From the NCBI GenBank assembly GCA_034766995.1, contig CM068322.1:9979310-10043309 (forward strand): a DNA stretch of 64,000 nucleotides, given 5' to 3'. This DNA comes from Acanthacorydalis orientalis. Taxonomy: Eukaryota; Arthropoda; Insecta; Megaloptera; Corydalidae. Under the pieces are notes generated by a model. It was not told the origin of the DNA. It did not search any database and worked only from the letters and a program-made list of their open reading frames with translations. Positions 51,250-62,456 of this stretch are shown one piece after another. The position numbers were made by a program, and so were the translations under genes. Positions within the stretch are counted from its first letter, which is position 1. The number at the start of each line of letters is the position of its first letter.

Positions 51250-51913
51250 CAAGGGTTGACAAACTAGGGCTCCCAAAGCTCCTTCTATACTGCTCCCGAG
51301 ACAATATTGGGTTTCATTGCCATTTGTCTTCAATTTTTATATTAATAATCTATAGTAGTATAGTTTGTATTAATATTAAAATATTTTATATATAAACGGG
51401 TAATTCACATTATCTTTTCAAACATCCATATGGATTGTGTGTCCAAACTGCTGTTTAAGGTGGCTCTACCTTTATGAACAATCTTTAGAAAAGATATGAA
51501 ACTAAACAATTTTGTTAATTAAGACTTGCTGAATGCAATAAAACCAAATTACAGACGGATTACTGCGTAAATTATTCAGAAAAAATCATTGAAAATGCAA
51601 CTTTTAACATGGTCTTGGCAAAATTTAACTGCATAAATGAAGATTCAATCAGTCTTCAACGAGTAGAGATTAAACATTTTCTGCTTTGGTGAGTAGGACT
51701 ACTATATAGGTGTATTTTTTATTATTTATATTAGGTCAATAGGAAGATAATTGCGGTTTTGTATATGAATTTGACGGTCATAAACCGCAATTATTTTTTT
51801 ACCATCCTTATAAATACAATTTGAAATAATATCTTCTGTAGCTCTTGAACATTCAAAAATGTATGAAAAGTATTATATGTGCCTCTTATTATGGAAGAAG
51901 TTACCCATCCCTG
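51250..51913 (+). mobile_element. hAT-like non-autonomous element, copy 2
   Basis: It is flanked by the perfect 8-bp duplication TTATAGAC (51242-51249 and 51914-51921), the hallmark length of hAT insertions. The left end CAAGGGTTGACAAACTAGGG and right end (reverse complement CAGGGATGGGTAACTTCTTC) are imperfect inverted repeats. The element is 664 bp including an 80-bp mariner inserted at 51731. No transposase sequence was seen. Confidence 0.9.
51731..51810 (+). mobile_element. 80-bp minimal mariner nested in the hAT-like element
   Basis: It consists of two inverted ends only: TTAGGTCAATAGGAAGATAA, TTGCGGTTT at the left and AAACCGCAATTATTTTTTTA, CCATCCTTA at the right, with about 20 bases between them. 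TA lies on both sides (51729-51730 and 51811-51812). The sister hAT copies at 42.2 and 58.5 kb read TTTATAAATACAA across this point with a single TA, so the insertion and its target duplication are directly visible. The ends are those of mariners D, E and F. Confidence 0.92.
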
Positions 51914-52288
51914 TTATAGACTACTAGTTGTTGAGAATCACAGATTGGGAACTGATTCCAATTACCAACAGATAATATAAATTATTGTTCATTAAGTAAA
52001 ATTTAATAAAATTATATACAATATTTCTTATTTTGTAAATAAGAATACATTGACATAAACATTTTCAACTAGCACAGAAACTACACCTCACTGACTAGTT
52101 TAAATCGGTTTTGTTTTTTATTTTAATTATTAAGAGTAAACGAAAATATATTAAGAAAAATTTGTTATTAATTTTATTATTGAATTTCGGCTGATTACTT
52201 TAGAGTAATCTTATTTTAAGAATTCACATAGACGAAGATAATTAGTTTCGAAAACAGTAGAGTTTTCAATATACTGTAACTAAATTCA

Positions 52289-52508
52289 CTTTCACACATA
52301 AATTATATCCTTACCCCACAAAACAAAAAAAAATCTTTCAATTTGAAACTATCGATTTTTCTGTATCTTAGCGATCTGAGAATGGTGACAATGCTATCGG
52401 AATGTAAATAAACAACAATCAAAAATAATCATTAATCGCTAATTGAAAAATATTGATTATTGAAACATTTGTGGTTTATGAAATAAGAGGATAATTCATT
52501 TGTGAAAC
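52289..52508. mobile_element. Palindromic MITE-like element, family 1, complete copy at 52.3 kb
   Basis: The left end CACTTTCACACATAAATTAT with CTTACCCCACAAAAC and the right end GTTTATGAAATAAGAGGATA with ATTCATTTGTGAAACAG are inverted. The centre is TGTATCTTAGCGATCTGAGA, ATGGTGACAATGCTATCGGA. About 220 bp, no coding sequence. Confidence 0.75.
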
Positions 52509-52641
52509 AGTATTTAAATAAATACGTTATTGTTTTCTTATTAGTCTTTTCATGCAAAATGGTTATATAAATTTGTGTTTGTGCTTCTGCAGAAACGACA
52601 GACACTTTCATTTATAACTATCTACCCACACGATTTCATTT

Positions 52642-52700
<59 letters not shown>

Positions 52701-53861
52701 TATGCATGTGCCATCGTCTTGTAATCAGTAAAACAGGATGTACAAAATATTTTCAAGTTTAACTTTTAGTTTAAAAATAATCTTATCAGTGTATATGCCA
52801 AAAGTTAAATTCTGTTGCATTCGAAGGCTGAGATAAAAAAACAGAATATAAATGTTGCGATACAAAGATATAAACACCACAACTCATTCTGTGATTATTT
52901 ATATACATTATGTCGATCTGAAATACTTAATAACCTGATTAGGTATCTAATATATCGATTATACAGACAGTGTTTTTAAATAAAAAAATAATATATATGT
53001 GTATATATATATATATTCATTTCTGAATTGTTATGTGATAATTTACATGAAAATATGATTCTCAAAAGTTGATAATATAAAAATAAAATAATTTCAAAAT
53101 AAATAATTAAAAAATAAGGGAAAAGAAATCGAATACAAAAATGAAAATTCTTATTTTTATATATATAAAAAAAATTAAAGACAAAAAATTGGAATTCAAA
53201 TTTATTGAATACAAACGTAAATATAATAATCAATACGTTACTTAAATAAAGTATTGTTTTACAATATAATAAAATAAAAAATTAAAAACGTGTACTGAGA
53301 TCATTATGAACGTAAATGTAAGTGCTATGCAAAAAAAAATATATAGAAAGTTCATCATTTAAAATATGCATTTATTTTTTTAATTATATCAATGAATTAT
53401 TAATCATCGATATCAAATACCATGTACCTCTTCATATTTCTAATATTTAACCAAAAATAATATTACTTTTTATTTTATGATAAATTGTGCAATATTTTTT
53501 TATAATTTATGAATTGCAATAATGCATACTGAATTATTGAAACATTAAGTTATTCTTTTCTTTAGTTTATTGTTTTTCCAATTAATGAAAATCATCTTTC
53601 CACGTTTGCTTTACATCCAGGTGTTACAAAAAAATTGACTAAGAGAAACAAAAAATTCTGTCAAAACTATATATTGATAAACTTATAGTAATCATAATAT
53701 TAAAATTATTCATTTTATAAATTAATTAATTTCCTACACACCGAGAGTATATCAAATAATATATTGACTATCTACAAATATACTACACATAACTTGCTAT
53801 TACCAATATGTACAATAGGTATTAATAAATAACAAATATTGTTTATTATTTCCTTTTACAA

Positions 53862-53985
53862 ATAATTTTTTACGTCCAACAAACTACAAAAACATTATAT
53901 TCAATAATCGATCATTTTAATTGTTTCTTATGTGTAGTTATTTATCGATATCAATATGCTCTTAGCGACAAATTACAGAAAAATC
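53862..53985 (+). mobile_element. Palindromic MITE-like element, family 1, left half at 53.9 kb
   Basis: TTTTTTACGTCCAACAAACT, TTCAATAATCGATCATTTTA, GTTTCTTATGTGTAGTTATT and ATCGATATCAATATGCTCTT are in family order. The terminus is diverged. Confidence 0.4.
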
Positions 53986-54925
53986 TACATAACCAATCAT
54001 CAAATTAATCAATATTGATTAGATATCACAAACCGAAGGAAAATGTTATTGGTTTGTGATAAATAAATATACATTTCAGCAAGTAACTTTAGTCACGATA
54101 AACTATTATTATAATTACTTATTACGATATTTCAATTTATTTATGCGTTTTGCACTTTATTAGCTTTTTTCTTTGGTACTCATAGGTTCAATATTTCATC
54201 AAATTTTCAAAATAGTTGTTAATTTGATTTTCTCTCTATATTTTTAGTCTTTAAACAGACTACAAAATCATTATAAAAGAATATAAAATGAAAATTTTAC
54301 ACAATATACCAGTGAAAACTTAAAATAGTATCTGTATATTCAATAATTTCTTTGACATTTTGATCACTTCTTCTTAATTTGGTAAAAAACATTTGCTGAT
54401 AAAGGTAACTTAAGTTGTCTTGGGAGATGTCTTGAAACTAGTGAAATGGGACGCGTGTTGAAACTAGCAGGTGAAGGCAAAGACTCAAACAATCCAAAGA
54501 ATCCAAATCCAATCAGAATTATATATATATACATACATATACATAACATTAAAATAACATGATATTAATGAAATAACACACTATAAATATCGGAAGTAAA
54601 TATTTGGTAATATTTATTTTATAGACATTTACATATCTACAAAACTATACAAGTATGACAAAAAATATTTATCAACTGATTTACACTTTATAAGGATTAT
54701 ATCCGATTAATAATTAGTACTATCTAATTAAGTTTAAATATTAATTTTGTAATATATTTATATTTGTTTGTAAGACTCCTAAAATAATTTTTAATTTCAT
54801 TTTTCTTCCCACATAAGATGTTTCTTCTCATTCTAATTCTCGATATATAGATTTTATTAGATTTAAATTTGATGTAAAGTTCTTTTGTAGCTAAATTTTA
54901 ATAAATTAATTTGTTATTATTATTA

Positions 54926-56183
54926 TTAGGTTGGTATAAGAATAATTTCGGTTTTTGTTTTTTGAATTCTCGCCTTATTTTTTTTCAATGAAAATATCAT
55001 TTAAACGTTTTCATGTTAAGATAATTTTAAAGTGCATTTTTCGTCTGTATTTTGGTAACATTGACTTTGGTTTTATTATTGAATTTTTAAATTCAATTGG
55101 GCAAAATAGATTCAATTGGGTTATTGAAATAAAAATGGAAAAGAAGCAAATAAGAGCAATTTTTACATGTGTTTAAAGGGAGTGATAAAGCAGCAGAACC
55201 TGCTCGCAAACTAAACGATGCTTTTGATGTGGATACTGTTAAGGAACGTATGGTAAAATGGTGGTTACAAAAATTTCACATTGGAGACGAGACCTTCGAA
55301 TATGAAGAATGTCGCGGGAATCCTTTTTATTTCATAACGAACAACTGAAGTTGTTAGTTGAATCAGAACCACGCACAACAATTCGAGAGCTTACACAAAA
55401 GTTACCGTTAGTCATCCGAAAGTTCTGAACCACTAAAAACAGCTCGGAAAATCAAAAAACTTGACAAATGGGTGCCGTACGAACTGAACGAAAATCAAAA
55501 AATCTCCGTTACGAAGTTTGTTCTATACTTCTTTTATGCAACAGAAACGATCCATTTCTCGATGGTATTGTAAAGTGGATCCCTTACAACAACAGAAAGC
55601 GATTTGCACAATGGTTGGACAAAAATAAAGTTTCAAAGTATTTCTCGAAACCGAAATTACACCAAAAGAAAATTATAATGACTGATAGTTTGCGCTTGAT
55701 ATAATCCACCACTTTTTTTTTAATCCTGGAGAAACCATTATAGCTGAGGGTTATTGTCAAGAAATCGACAAAATGCATCAAGAACTGAGACATCTGGTCC
55801 CCACACTGGTCAATTGAAAAGGTTCAATCCACACGTCGCACGATTGATCCTCCAAAAGTTGAATGAATTGGGCTATGAAACATTGCCTCATTCACCGTAA
55901 TCATCAAACATCTCACCAACAGATTATCACTAGTATTTCGATAACTTCTTACAGGGTAAAGTCTTCAACAACCAAGATGCTACCGAAAATACATTTCGAG
56001 ACTATATCAACTCCAAAACTCCACCAATATCAACTCCACCGGAATAAATAAACTAGTAATTAATTGGCAGAGATATATTGATGCTAATGGTGCTTATTTC
56101 GATTAATAAAGTTAATTGTTAGCTGAGAAAAATGTATATAAATTTGAAGGTCATAAACCGCAATTATTTTTCTACCATCCTAA
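54926..56183 (+). mobile_element. Mariner transposon E, nearly full length but decayed (1258 bp)
   Basis: The left end is TTAGGTTGGTATAAGAATAA and the right end, in reverse complement, TTAGGATGGTAGAAAAATAA. TA lies on both sides (54924-54925 and 56184-56185). The length is close to a complete mariner of this lineage. It is the most complete member of the family that also includes D, F and the 80-bp copy. Confidence 0.92.
55135..56106 (+). pseudogene. Decayed mariner transposase (element E)
   Basis: It starts MEKKQIRAIF at ATG 55135 and breaks after 14 codons. It continues in another frame as KGSDKAAEPARKLNDAF and MVKWWLQKFHIGDETFEYEE, then RTTIRELTQKL. An open part at 55468-55704 has LRYEVCSILLLCNRNDPFLD, QWLDKNKVSKYF and KPKLHQKKI. 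Later pieces include NPGETI-like, QEIDKMHQEL and a C-terminal NWQRYIDANGAYFD with TAA at 56104-56106. Where the lineage has the first catalytic motif (a CDE between IV and KW), this copy reads DGIVKWIPYNN, so the catalytic Asp has been deleted. Multiple frameshifts make it non-functional. Relatives of this lineage are common in insects. Confidence 0.88.
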
Positions 56184-56461
56184 TATGTACATGCTTTTAT
56201 AATAACACAATAATTAAATACTGTAAAATTATCTAAATATGTTGTAACATCTATTTAATGGAATATCCTGTGACTAATATATTAACTGATATGACAAATG
56301 CAAAATAATTAATAAACAAAATAACTAATGTACTAATTTACTACTATATAAGGTGTTACTTCCGTTTAATCATCGATAATCTATTTTAATACAAAATTTA
56401 CCTGTTTTTCTTATACGTTTCATGTTAATCTATTTCTCATTTAGATTTGTTTTTAATCATG

Positions 56462-56519
<58 letters not shown>

Positions 56520-56986
56520 CTTTTTGCATATTCCTTTATAATTCATATTAAAGTAGTTTGTTGAATTTAAATAAAGTGCTATATAATCCTAAGCAAACAT
56601 CTAATACATTAAGCTTAACATAATGTATTATGAGTTTTATTACGATTTTATATCATATAACAATTATAATAAAGACGAACATATAAAAAAAATAATCTTT
56701 TTGATACAAAAATACACAATGAATTTGATTTTTACGGAACTGTGAAATAATTAAATGAAAATAGGTAGTGTTATATTCGCAGAAAAGTTAATTTTATTTT
56801 CTACATAATTTATTATTTTTTTTGGTATTGTACAAAAAGTCGACCCTTGATTGTAATAATTTTTTAATTACAGATTATGAAATTATTTTAAACCTCAAAA
56901 AAAATAAAATAATTTGTAATTGAAATCTTATTTTATAATTTGTCAATAGTAAATCAGGACACTCTTTTATTTACAAACTCTCTCTC

Positions 56987-57032
<46 letters not shown>

Positions 57033-57057
57033 TATATAAATATATATATATATAAAT

Positions 57058-57138
<81 letters not shown>

Positions 57139-57439
57139 TGTATGTATGTATATATGTGAGTGTGTTTATGAATATTAAAAAAGAACAAAATTATGATATA
57201 ATTATTAAAAGCTTGTAATGACCCAGACAATCGTTGAGACGGAACTGAAATACCAGAAGCTATTTAAGAGATCACAACAATGCCTACAACGATACACAAC
57301 ATATCTTTCATGTCCTAATTATAAATAAGCATTGAAACATTGTTAGTGTATCACTGAATTTGTAAAACTATATCAGCTGGTCGTAAAAAAAGATGTCATC
57401 TTTGACCATTTGCATGATGTCACTTATGATGTATATATT

Positions 57440-57725
57440 TCTTGATTAAGAATTTTTCATACGCACGATATGATACGATATACTCTGTCAGTCTTTACTT
57501 GTCAGATGCGCGAATGACAGTATACTTTTATCAACTAATGTATTAACTTGTAGTTCGATTAAATTGTTTTAAATTATTTCGAGTGCTGTTATAAACGAAC
57601 TATTCGTTTTAATGACCATAGTTATTTCATATAATACATATATAGTCTGTTTATACACTTTTATTTATAATTGTTGTGCTTTTGTGAAATAAATTACATA
57701 AAATAAAGTGATCATTTTTGAAAAT
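57440..57725 (+). promoter_or_regulatory. Candidate promoter and 5' UTR of an alternative first exon
   Basis: The region before the ATG at 57726 is less AT-rich than the surrounding intron (GCACGATATGATACG, CAGATGCGCGAATGACAG). It includes TCAGTC at 57488-57493, which matches the arthropod initiator consensus. No clear TATA box stands out in this AT-rich context. If the downstream mini-exon is real, this would be an internal promoter for a shorter isoform. Confidence 0.3.
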
Positions 57726-57761
57726 ATGGATTTTCCAAAAGCAGCAAGTAGAAAAAAAACG
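57726..57761 (+). CDS. Candidate alternative first coding exon (12 codons)
   Basis: ATG at 57726 opens MDFPKAASRKKT, and the sequence passes directly into a strong donor, ACG before GTACGT (GT at 57762-57763). The exon ends on a codon boundary. The exon at 43779-43876 of the Schip1-like gene also ends on a codon boundary, so both could be spliced to the same next exon downstream of the window. Vertebrate SCHIP1 is known for alternative first exons, which makes a short isoform starting here plausible. The open frame and donor are seen; the gene membership is inferred from strand, location in intron 3 and phase. A chance ATG followed by GTACGT cannot be excluded. Confidence 0.4.
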
Positions 57762-57775
57762 GTACGTTATTTATA

Positions 57776-57817
<42 letters not shown>

Positions 57818-58330
57818 ATGTACGAATTACTATATAAAAAATAATTGCTTCAAATAAAATATTTAAAAATTAGTCTTAATTCATTGATTTTTCTATTTTG
57901 ATTTAACAGTGTCGGATTCAGTATAATATTTATTTAAAAACATATTTGTACCTCTTTAATTATTACAGAAAATAGATTTTTTTAATCTAAAATAATTTCT
58001 TTTTCTACTAACTTCAATGCCTTTTTAACACTAAATTATGTTTTTTTTCTTAATATTTTATAATCGAATGCTTCGAATATTGTTTTGAAACAATAAAAAT
58101 ATATGTTAAGTTTAATTAAAAAGAGTTGTTGATTTTATTTTTGTATTGAGGTCATCACAGGTGAAGCATGTTTCAGTCTACAGTATAAAGATAAATATTA
58201 TTTCCACTGTAATGTTTTCAGTAATATTTATTATACTCTTTAGGTCAAGAAATATATTTTTTACAAAAATATCTTTTGTCTTTTAAATATTAAAATACTC
58301 TAATTGAAAATTTTACAAATGTATATATAT

Positions 58331-58364
<34 letters not shown>

Positions 58365-58365
58365 G

Positions 58366-58407
<42 letters not shown>

Positions 58408-58538
58408 TCATATCACCGTCATTAATGGGTAACGTAATTTATTTTAATACATTGTTAACCGCAAGTATTGTACTTAAACATCCAGAATAATTTTCATTAC
58501 TACAATTATTTAAAATACAATAAAATAATAATATAGAG

Positions 58539-58881
58539 CAGAGATGGGTAACTTTTTCGATCATAAGATCCACATATAATACTTTTCATACATTTTTGAA
58601 TGTTCAAAAGTCACAGAAAATTGTATTTATAAATAATAAAAATACAACTATATAGTAGCCCTACTTACCAAAGCAAAATATGTTTATCTCTTGTTGAAGA
58701 CTTTGGTTGAGTCTTCATTTTTGCAGTTAATAATTTAAAATTTGGCTATAGATTACTACTATAGATTATTAATATAAAAGTTTAGGAAAAATGTCAATGA
58801 AACACAATATTGTCTCGGGAGCAACACAGAGTAGCTTTGGGAGCTGCATGCGGCTCGCGAGATGCAGTTTACCCAGCATTG
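58539..58881 (-). mobile_element. hAT-like non-autonomous element, copy 3
   Basis: Inverted orientation relative to copies 1 and 2. The ends are CAGAGATGGGTAACTTTTTC and, in reverse complement, CAATGCTGGGTAAACTGCAT. Flanking octamers ATATAGAG (58531-58538) and ATATAGTG (58882-58889) differ at one base, fitting an 8-bp target duplication. The element is 343 bp, an internally shortened version of copy 2. It retains the GCATGCGGCTCGCGAG-type subterminal sequence and the empty mariner site. Confidence 0.88.
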
Positions 58882-58889
58882 ATATAGTG

Positions 58890-60570
58890 TATATAAAAAT
58901 GTAACGAATTATATAAACTAATCCACACAAATGATCTATAGGTAAAATCAAAGGACATTGAAATCTAACTCATATTTAATGGGATTGTTGACACATTCAA
59001 AAACGAAACACCGCAAAATACGTATCCGGCATATAATATATTAAATTTTTTCTCTATTCGCACAAATAGAAAACAAAAACATTAAAAATTGCAAAATAAC
59101 ACAATTAGAAAGTGTAGATCATTAAGAAAAGATTTTTTTTCTAATGTATTGCCGATTTTTAAGTCTCAAATCAATAGAAATGATAAAAAACAACGTTGAT
59201 TAAATTGAGATCGTTTTTAAGCTGAGCGTTTTTAAGCTTTAAACTCTAGATCGTTTAAAGCTTTTATAAATTTATTAACGTAATACGAGTTTCATTAAAT
59301 ATAAATCAGATGCATTTTTTATCGTCTGGTTTACACACAGACTCATCTTTTTCTACACTAATTGTAAGATAATGTAGCGAAAAAGGAAAACTATGTTTTT
59401 ACGTTAGTAAAATGTGGTTTACATAAAATATATATTTAACAGTCTGGTTGCAGAAATCGAGACATGTAACATTACGGATCTGTGAAGTGCCACATCTTAA
59501 TATAACTTAACACTACGATTGATTCTATCAAAGTATGGCTTCAATTATCCTGAATAAACTCTCCTAAACTATAAAAATAGTATAACAAAACTATCAAAAT
59601 AAAATAAATATATTTATTATAGTATTTTTATGTCTAATCAAATATATTTGAAGAATTTTCTTACTCATCATCTAATCGAAGAGCAGTTTATAATAACAAA
59701 ATCAAAATTTTATACGTAAACATCAATTACTTCATAAATTAGAGCGAATTTCATCAATTATTTTAATAAATGAGTAATTTTTGTGCCCACTTATTAAAAG
59801 TTTCGACGTACGTTAGAGCCCAACTAGAATTTGCCAAGTTCATTTTTTCCTTATTGCAAAAACCTTAGCATTCTCTTGTGATTACATTTACAATCTAATT
59901 GATATCACTAAAAATATAACCTTACATTGACATGTTTTTTTAAATGTTTTCTTATGATTTTTTTATTTTATTTTTGTTCTTAGGCACAATTTTTGTATTT
60001 CTGTTATGCTGATCCTTTTAAATACTTAAATAAAGTATTATAACACAAAAAAATGATTTGTAATATATAGAGTTATTGCATAAATATTTCTAAACTAGTA
60101 ACAAATGTTAAAAAAAATAACAATGAATCTAAATTTGGATGGTTCAGTACATTATAAATTAAATAAATACTATAATCATTTAGCTAAGTGTTATATCATA
60201 ATGTGCATACTATATATGAGAATAATAAACAACTCGATACAACATGACCCAAAAAAATAAAAATAAAAAATATATAGTCAAGTGCAATGATAATAAACAT
60301 GAACTGTCTGGCTGCCTTTTAAAGTAATTATTAGCTTTATCATTTTATTTTCATACAAATTGAAATTATTTACTTTTTCATTTGCCAATCATAATCGAAA
60401 CTGGCAATAATAAGGAATTGAACACCATTATGGAACCATTACTAAATAAAAATATTTTTCAAAAAAAATCTTCAGATATAAAAACAAAATATCATGCAAC
60501 CTCGATTATTCAAGTCTATAGAAAACAGAATGTGGACAAATAATTGAAAAACGCTGATAATCAAAGCTTT
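58890..60570. other. Non-coding AT-rich stretch
   Basis: No gene or repeat was recognised. Slightly GC-richer patches lie at 59440-59560 and 59790-59870. Confidence 0.5.
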
Positions 60571-60904
60571 ATATTAGATGTAAAAATTAATTCGGTGCCT
60601 TCAAATTGAATCAATCGTATGTCGAAGCCGCGAGAATTATTTTTTTAACATTGGGAGAAGGTGTTACGGACATATAACACATGTACAAAATGCTAAAAGA
60701 GTAAGAGAGGTCCGAAAATGCATTACGATTTCATCAACTCAAAGCCATCATCTTCTTTCGATAAGTGATTCATCCTTTACCTGATAAATGCAGAAAAGTT
60801 TTACAAAATAATGGGAGATATTTTGTGGGTTGAAATGTATTCCATTTTTCCGTAAATATTCGTTTTCTATAAAAAGGCACCGAATTAATTTATACATTTG
60901 ATAT
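60571..60904. mobile_element. Inverted-repeat element of unknown family (334 bp)
   Basis: The left arm ATATTAGATGTAAAAATTAA, TTCGGTGCCTT pairs with the right arm, whose reverse complement is ATATCAAATGTATAAATTAA, TTCGGTGCCTT. There is no coding frame inside, but the interior is GC-richer than average (GTCGAAGCCGCGAGAATT, AGAGGTCCGAAAATGC). A MITE is likely. Target duplication was not identified. Confidence 0.65.
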
Positions 60905-61318
60905 TGGACTTACACTTGGATTACACTTAATACATTGGAAACAGTTTCATTTTATAAATGTAGATATATATATATATATATAAAATAAAATTCAAGGCAA
61001 ACTATGTCCTATTTTTAAAAAAAATGGTATTTTACTTTGTTTTCGATTTTTTTATTTGCTGTTGCATTCTCTACAAATTAAAAATATCGATCGGCTCATT
61101 AGTTTTTATTGTTAAAAGTAGTGTTTGCATGAATGAAAACTCAGCATTACATGCATTTGTGAACAGCATGTTAATATACCATGAAAATACTTAAAAGCTA
61201 AATTCTCCGAATAAAAAAGTCACATTTCCTTTTCTAATTCGTTTCTAATATTATATGAACGATCTAATGTCTCTTTCTTTCATATATTTTAAATGCATTT
61301 TCTGATACCTTTACATTC

Positions 61319-61324
61319 ATACTC

Positions 61325-61386
<62 letters not shown>

Positions 61387-61392
61387 GAGTAT
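61319..61392. repeat. 74-bp perfect palindrome around a (TA)n array
   Basis: ATACTCAG, alternating AT, CTGAGTAT. Each base pairs with its mirror. A further TA tract follows directly. Confidence 0.92.
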
Positions 61393-61900
61393 ATATATAT
61401 ATATATATACATACTCCTTTTAATCTTTTTTACCCCCAGTCAATAACTTATGTTATAATTTACTTTGTTATACTTGTTTTTCTCCTCTTCTTAATGTAAT
61501 CTCGACCATTTCAATTTTAAATTCAAATTTGTTATTATATTGATGACTCATGTTTACTCCTTTCTTATTCTAACCATTTTTTATTATTCAAAATACATTT
61601 ATTTCCATGTCACTTTGTTTTTCAGAAGTATATATATATACATATATATATACTCTGGGTATGACATACCATTCTCGTTATTTCTTATACCTTTTTTTGA
61701 AACAAGTATGTAGATGTATTCTTAAGTTTTTCTCTTTTGTTAGCTAAAAATAATAATTCATATGATCTAATCTTGGAAACTAAACAAAATACATTTGAGA
61801 GATACTTTTGACAGTGATACTTATAAAATATTTTACTACAAAATTTGAGGGATAATTAAAAATGAGATGAATGAATCATTTAGTACAGCAATGATGTAAT

Positions 61901-62454
61901 TTAGGTTCGTAGAAAAATGATTGTGGTCTATGACCTTCAAATTCACATACAGCTTCATGCACTAGATATTTTAAGTGGTCCAGAACTGTTGAATGACTGA
62001 CACCTAACTTTTGTGCAAGCTCTCGAATTGTGTGTGGTTCTGATTCAAGTAACGTCTTCAGTTGTTCATTGTGAACTGAAGAAGTACGCCCGTGACCTTT
62101 TTCATCTTCAAAGCTGTCGTCCTAAGCATGACATTTTTAGAACCACCATTGCACTGTACGTTCGTTAACAGTATCCACAACAAAACCATCGTTTAGTTTA
62201 CGAGCAGTTTCTGCTGCTTTACCACCTGTTTTGAACTCATGCCAAAAAATTGCTCTTATTTACCTCTTTTCTCTCTTTAATTCAATAGGCCAATCTGAAG
62301 AAAAATTAATAATACAACCAAAGTCGATGTTACCAAAATACGGACCAGAAAATGCACTTTAAAATGATATTAACATGAACATGATGAAGTGACACTTCCA
62401 TTGAAAAAAAATAAGATTATAGTCCAGAAAGCAAATATTTTTCTACCAACCTAA
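61901..62454 (-). mobile_element. Mariner transposon F, internally deleted (554 bp)
   Basis: The left end is TTAGGTTCGTAGAAAAATGA and the right end, in reverse complement, TTAGGTTGGTAGAAAAATAT. TA follows the right end (62455-62456); the left flank reads TAAT. The minus strand encodes the N-terminal third of a mariner transposase (IRAIFWHEFKTGGKAAETAR, KLNDGFVVDTVNERTVQWWF, VESEPHTIRELAQKLGVSHS-like words), joined to the 3' tail. The deletion junction differs from that of element D although the final sizes are almost equal. Confidence 0.9.
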
Positions 62455-62456
62455 TA

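Noticed and set aside
58769..58951. Minus-strand frame of 60 codons
   Set aside because: It lies mostly within hAT-like copy 3, a non-coding element, and has no protein similarity I recognise.
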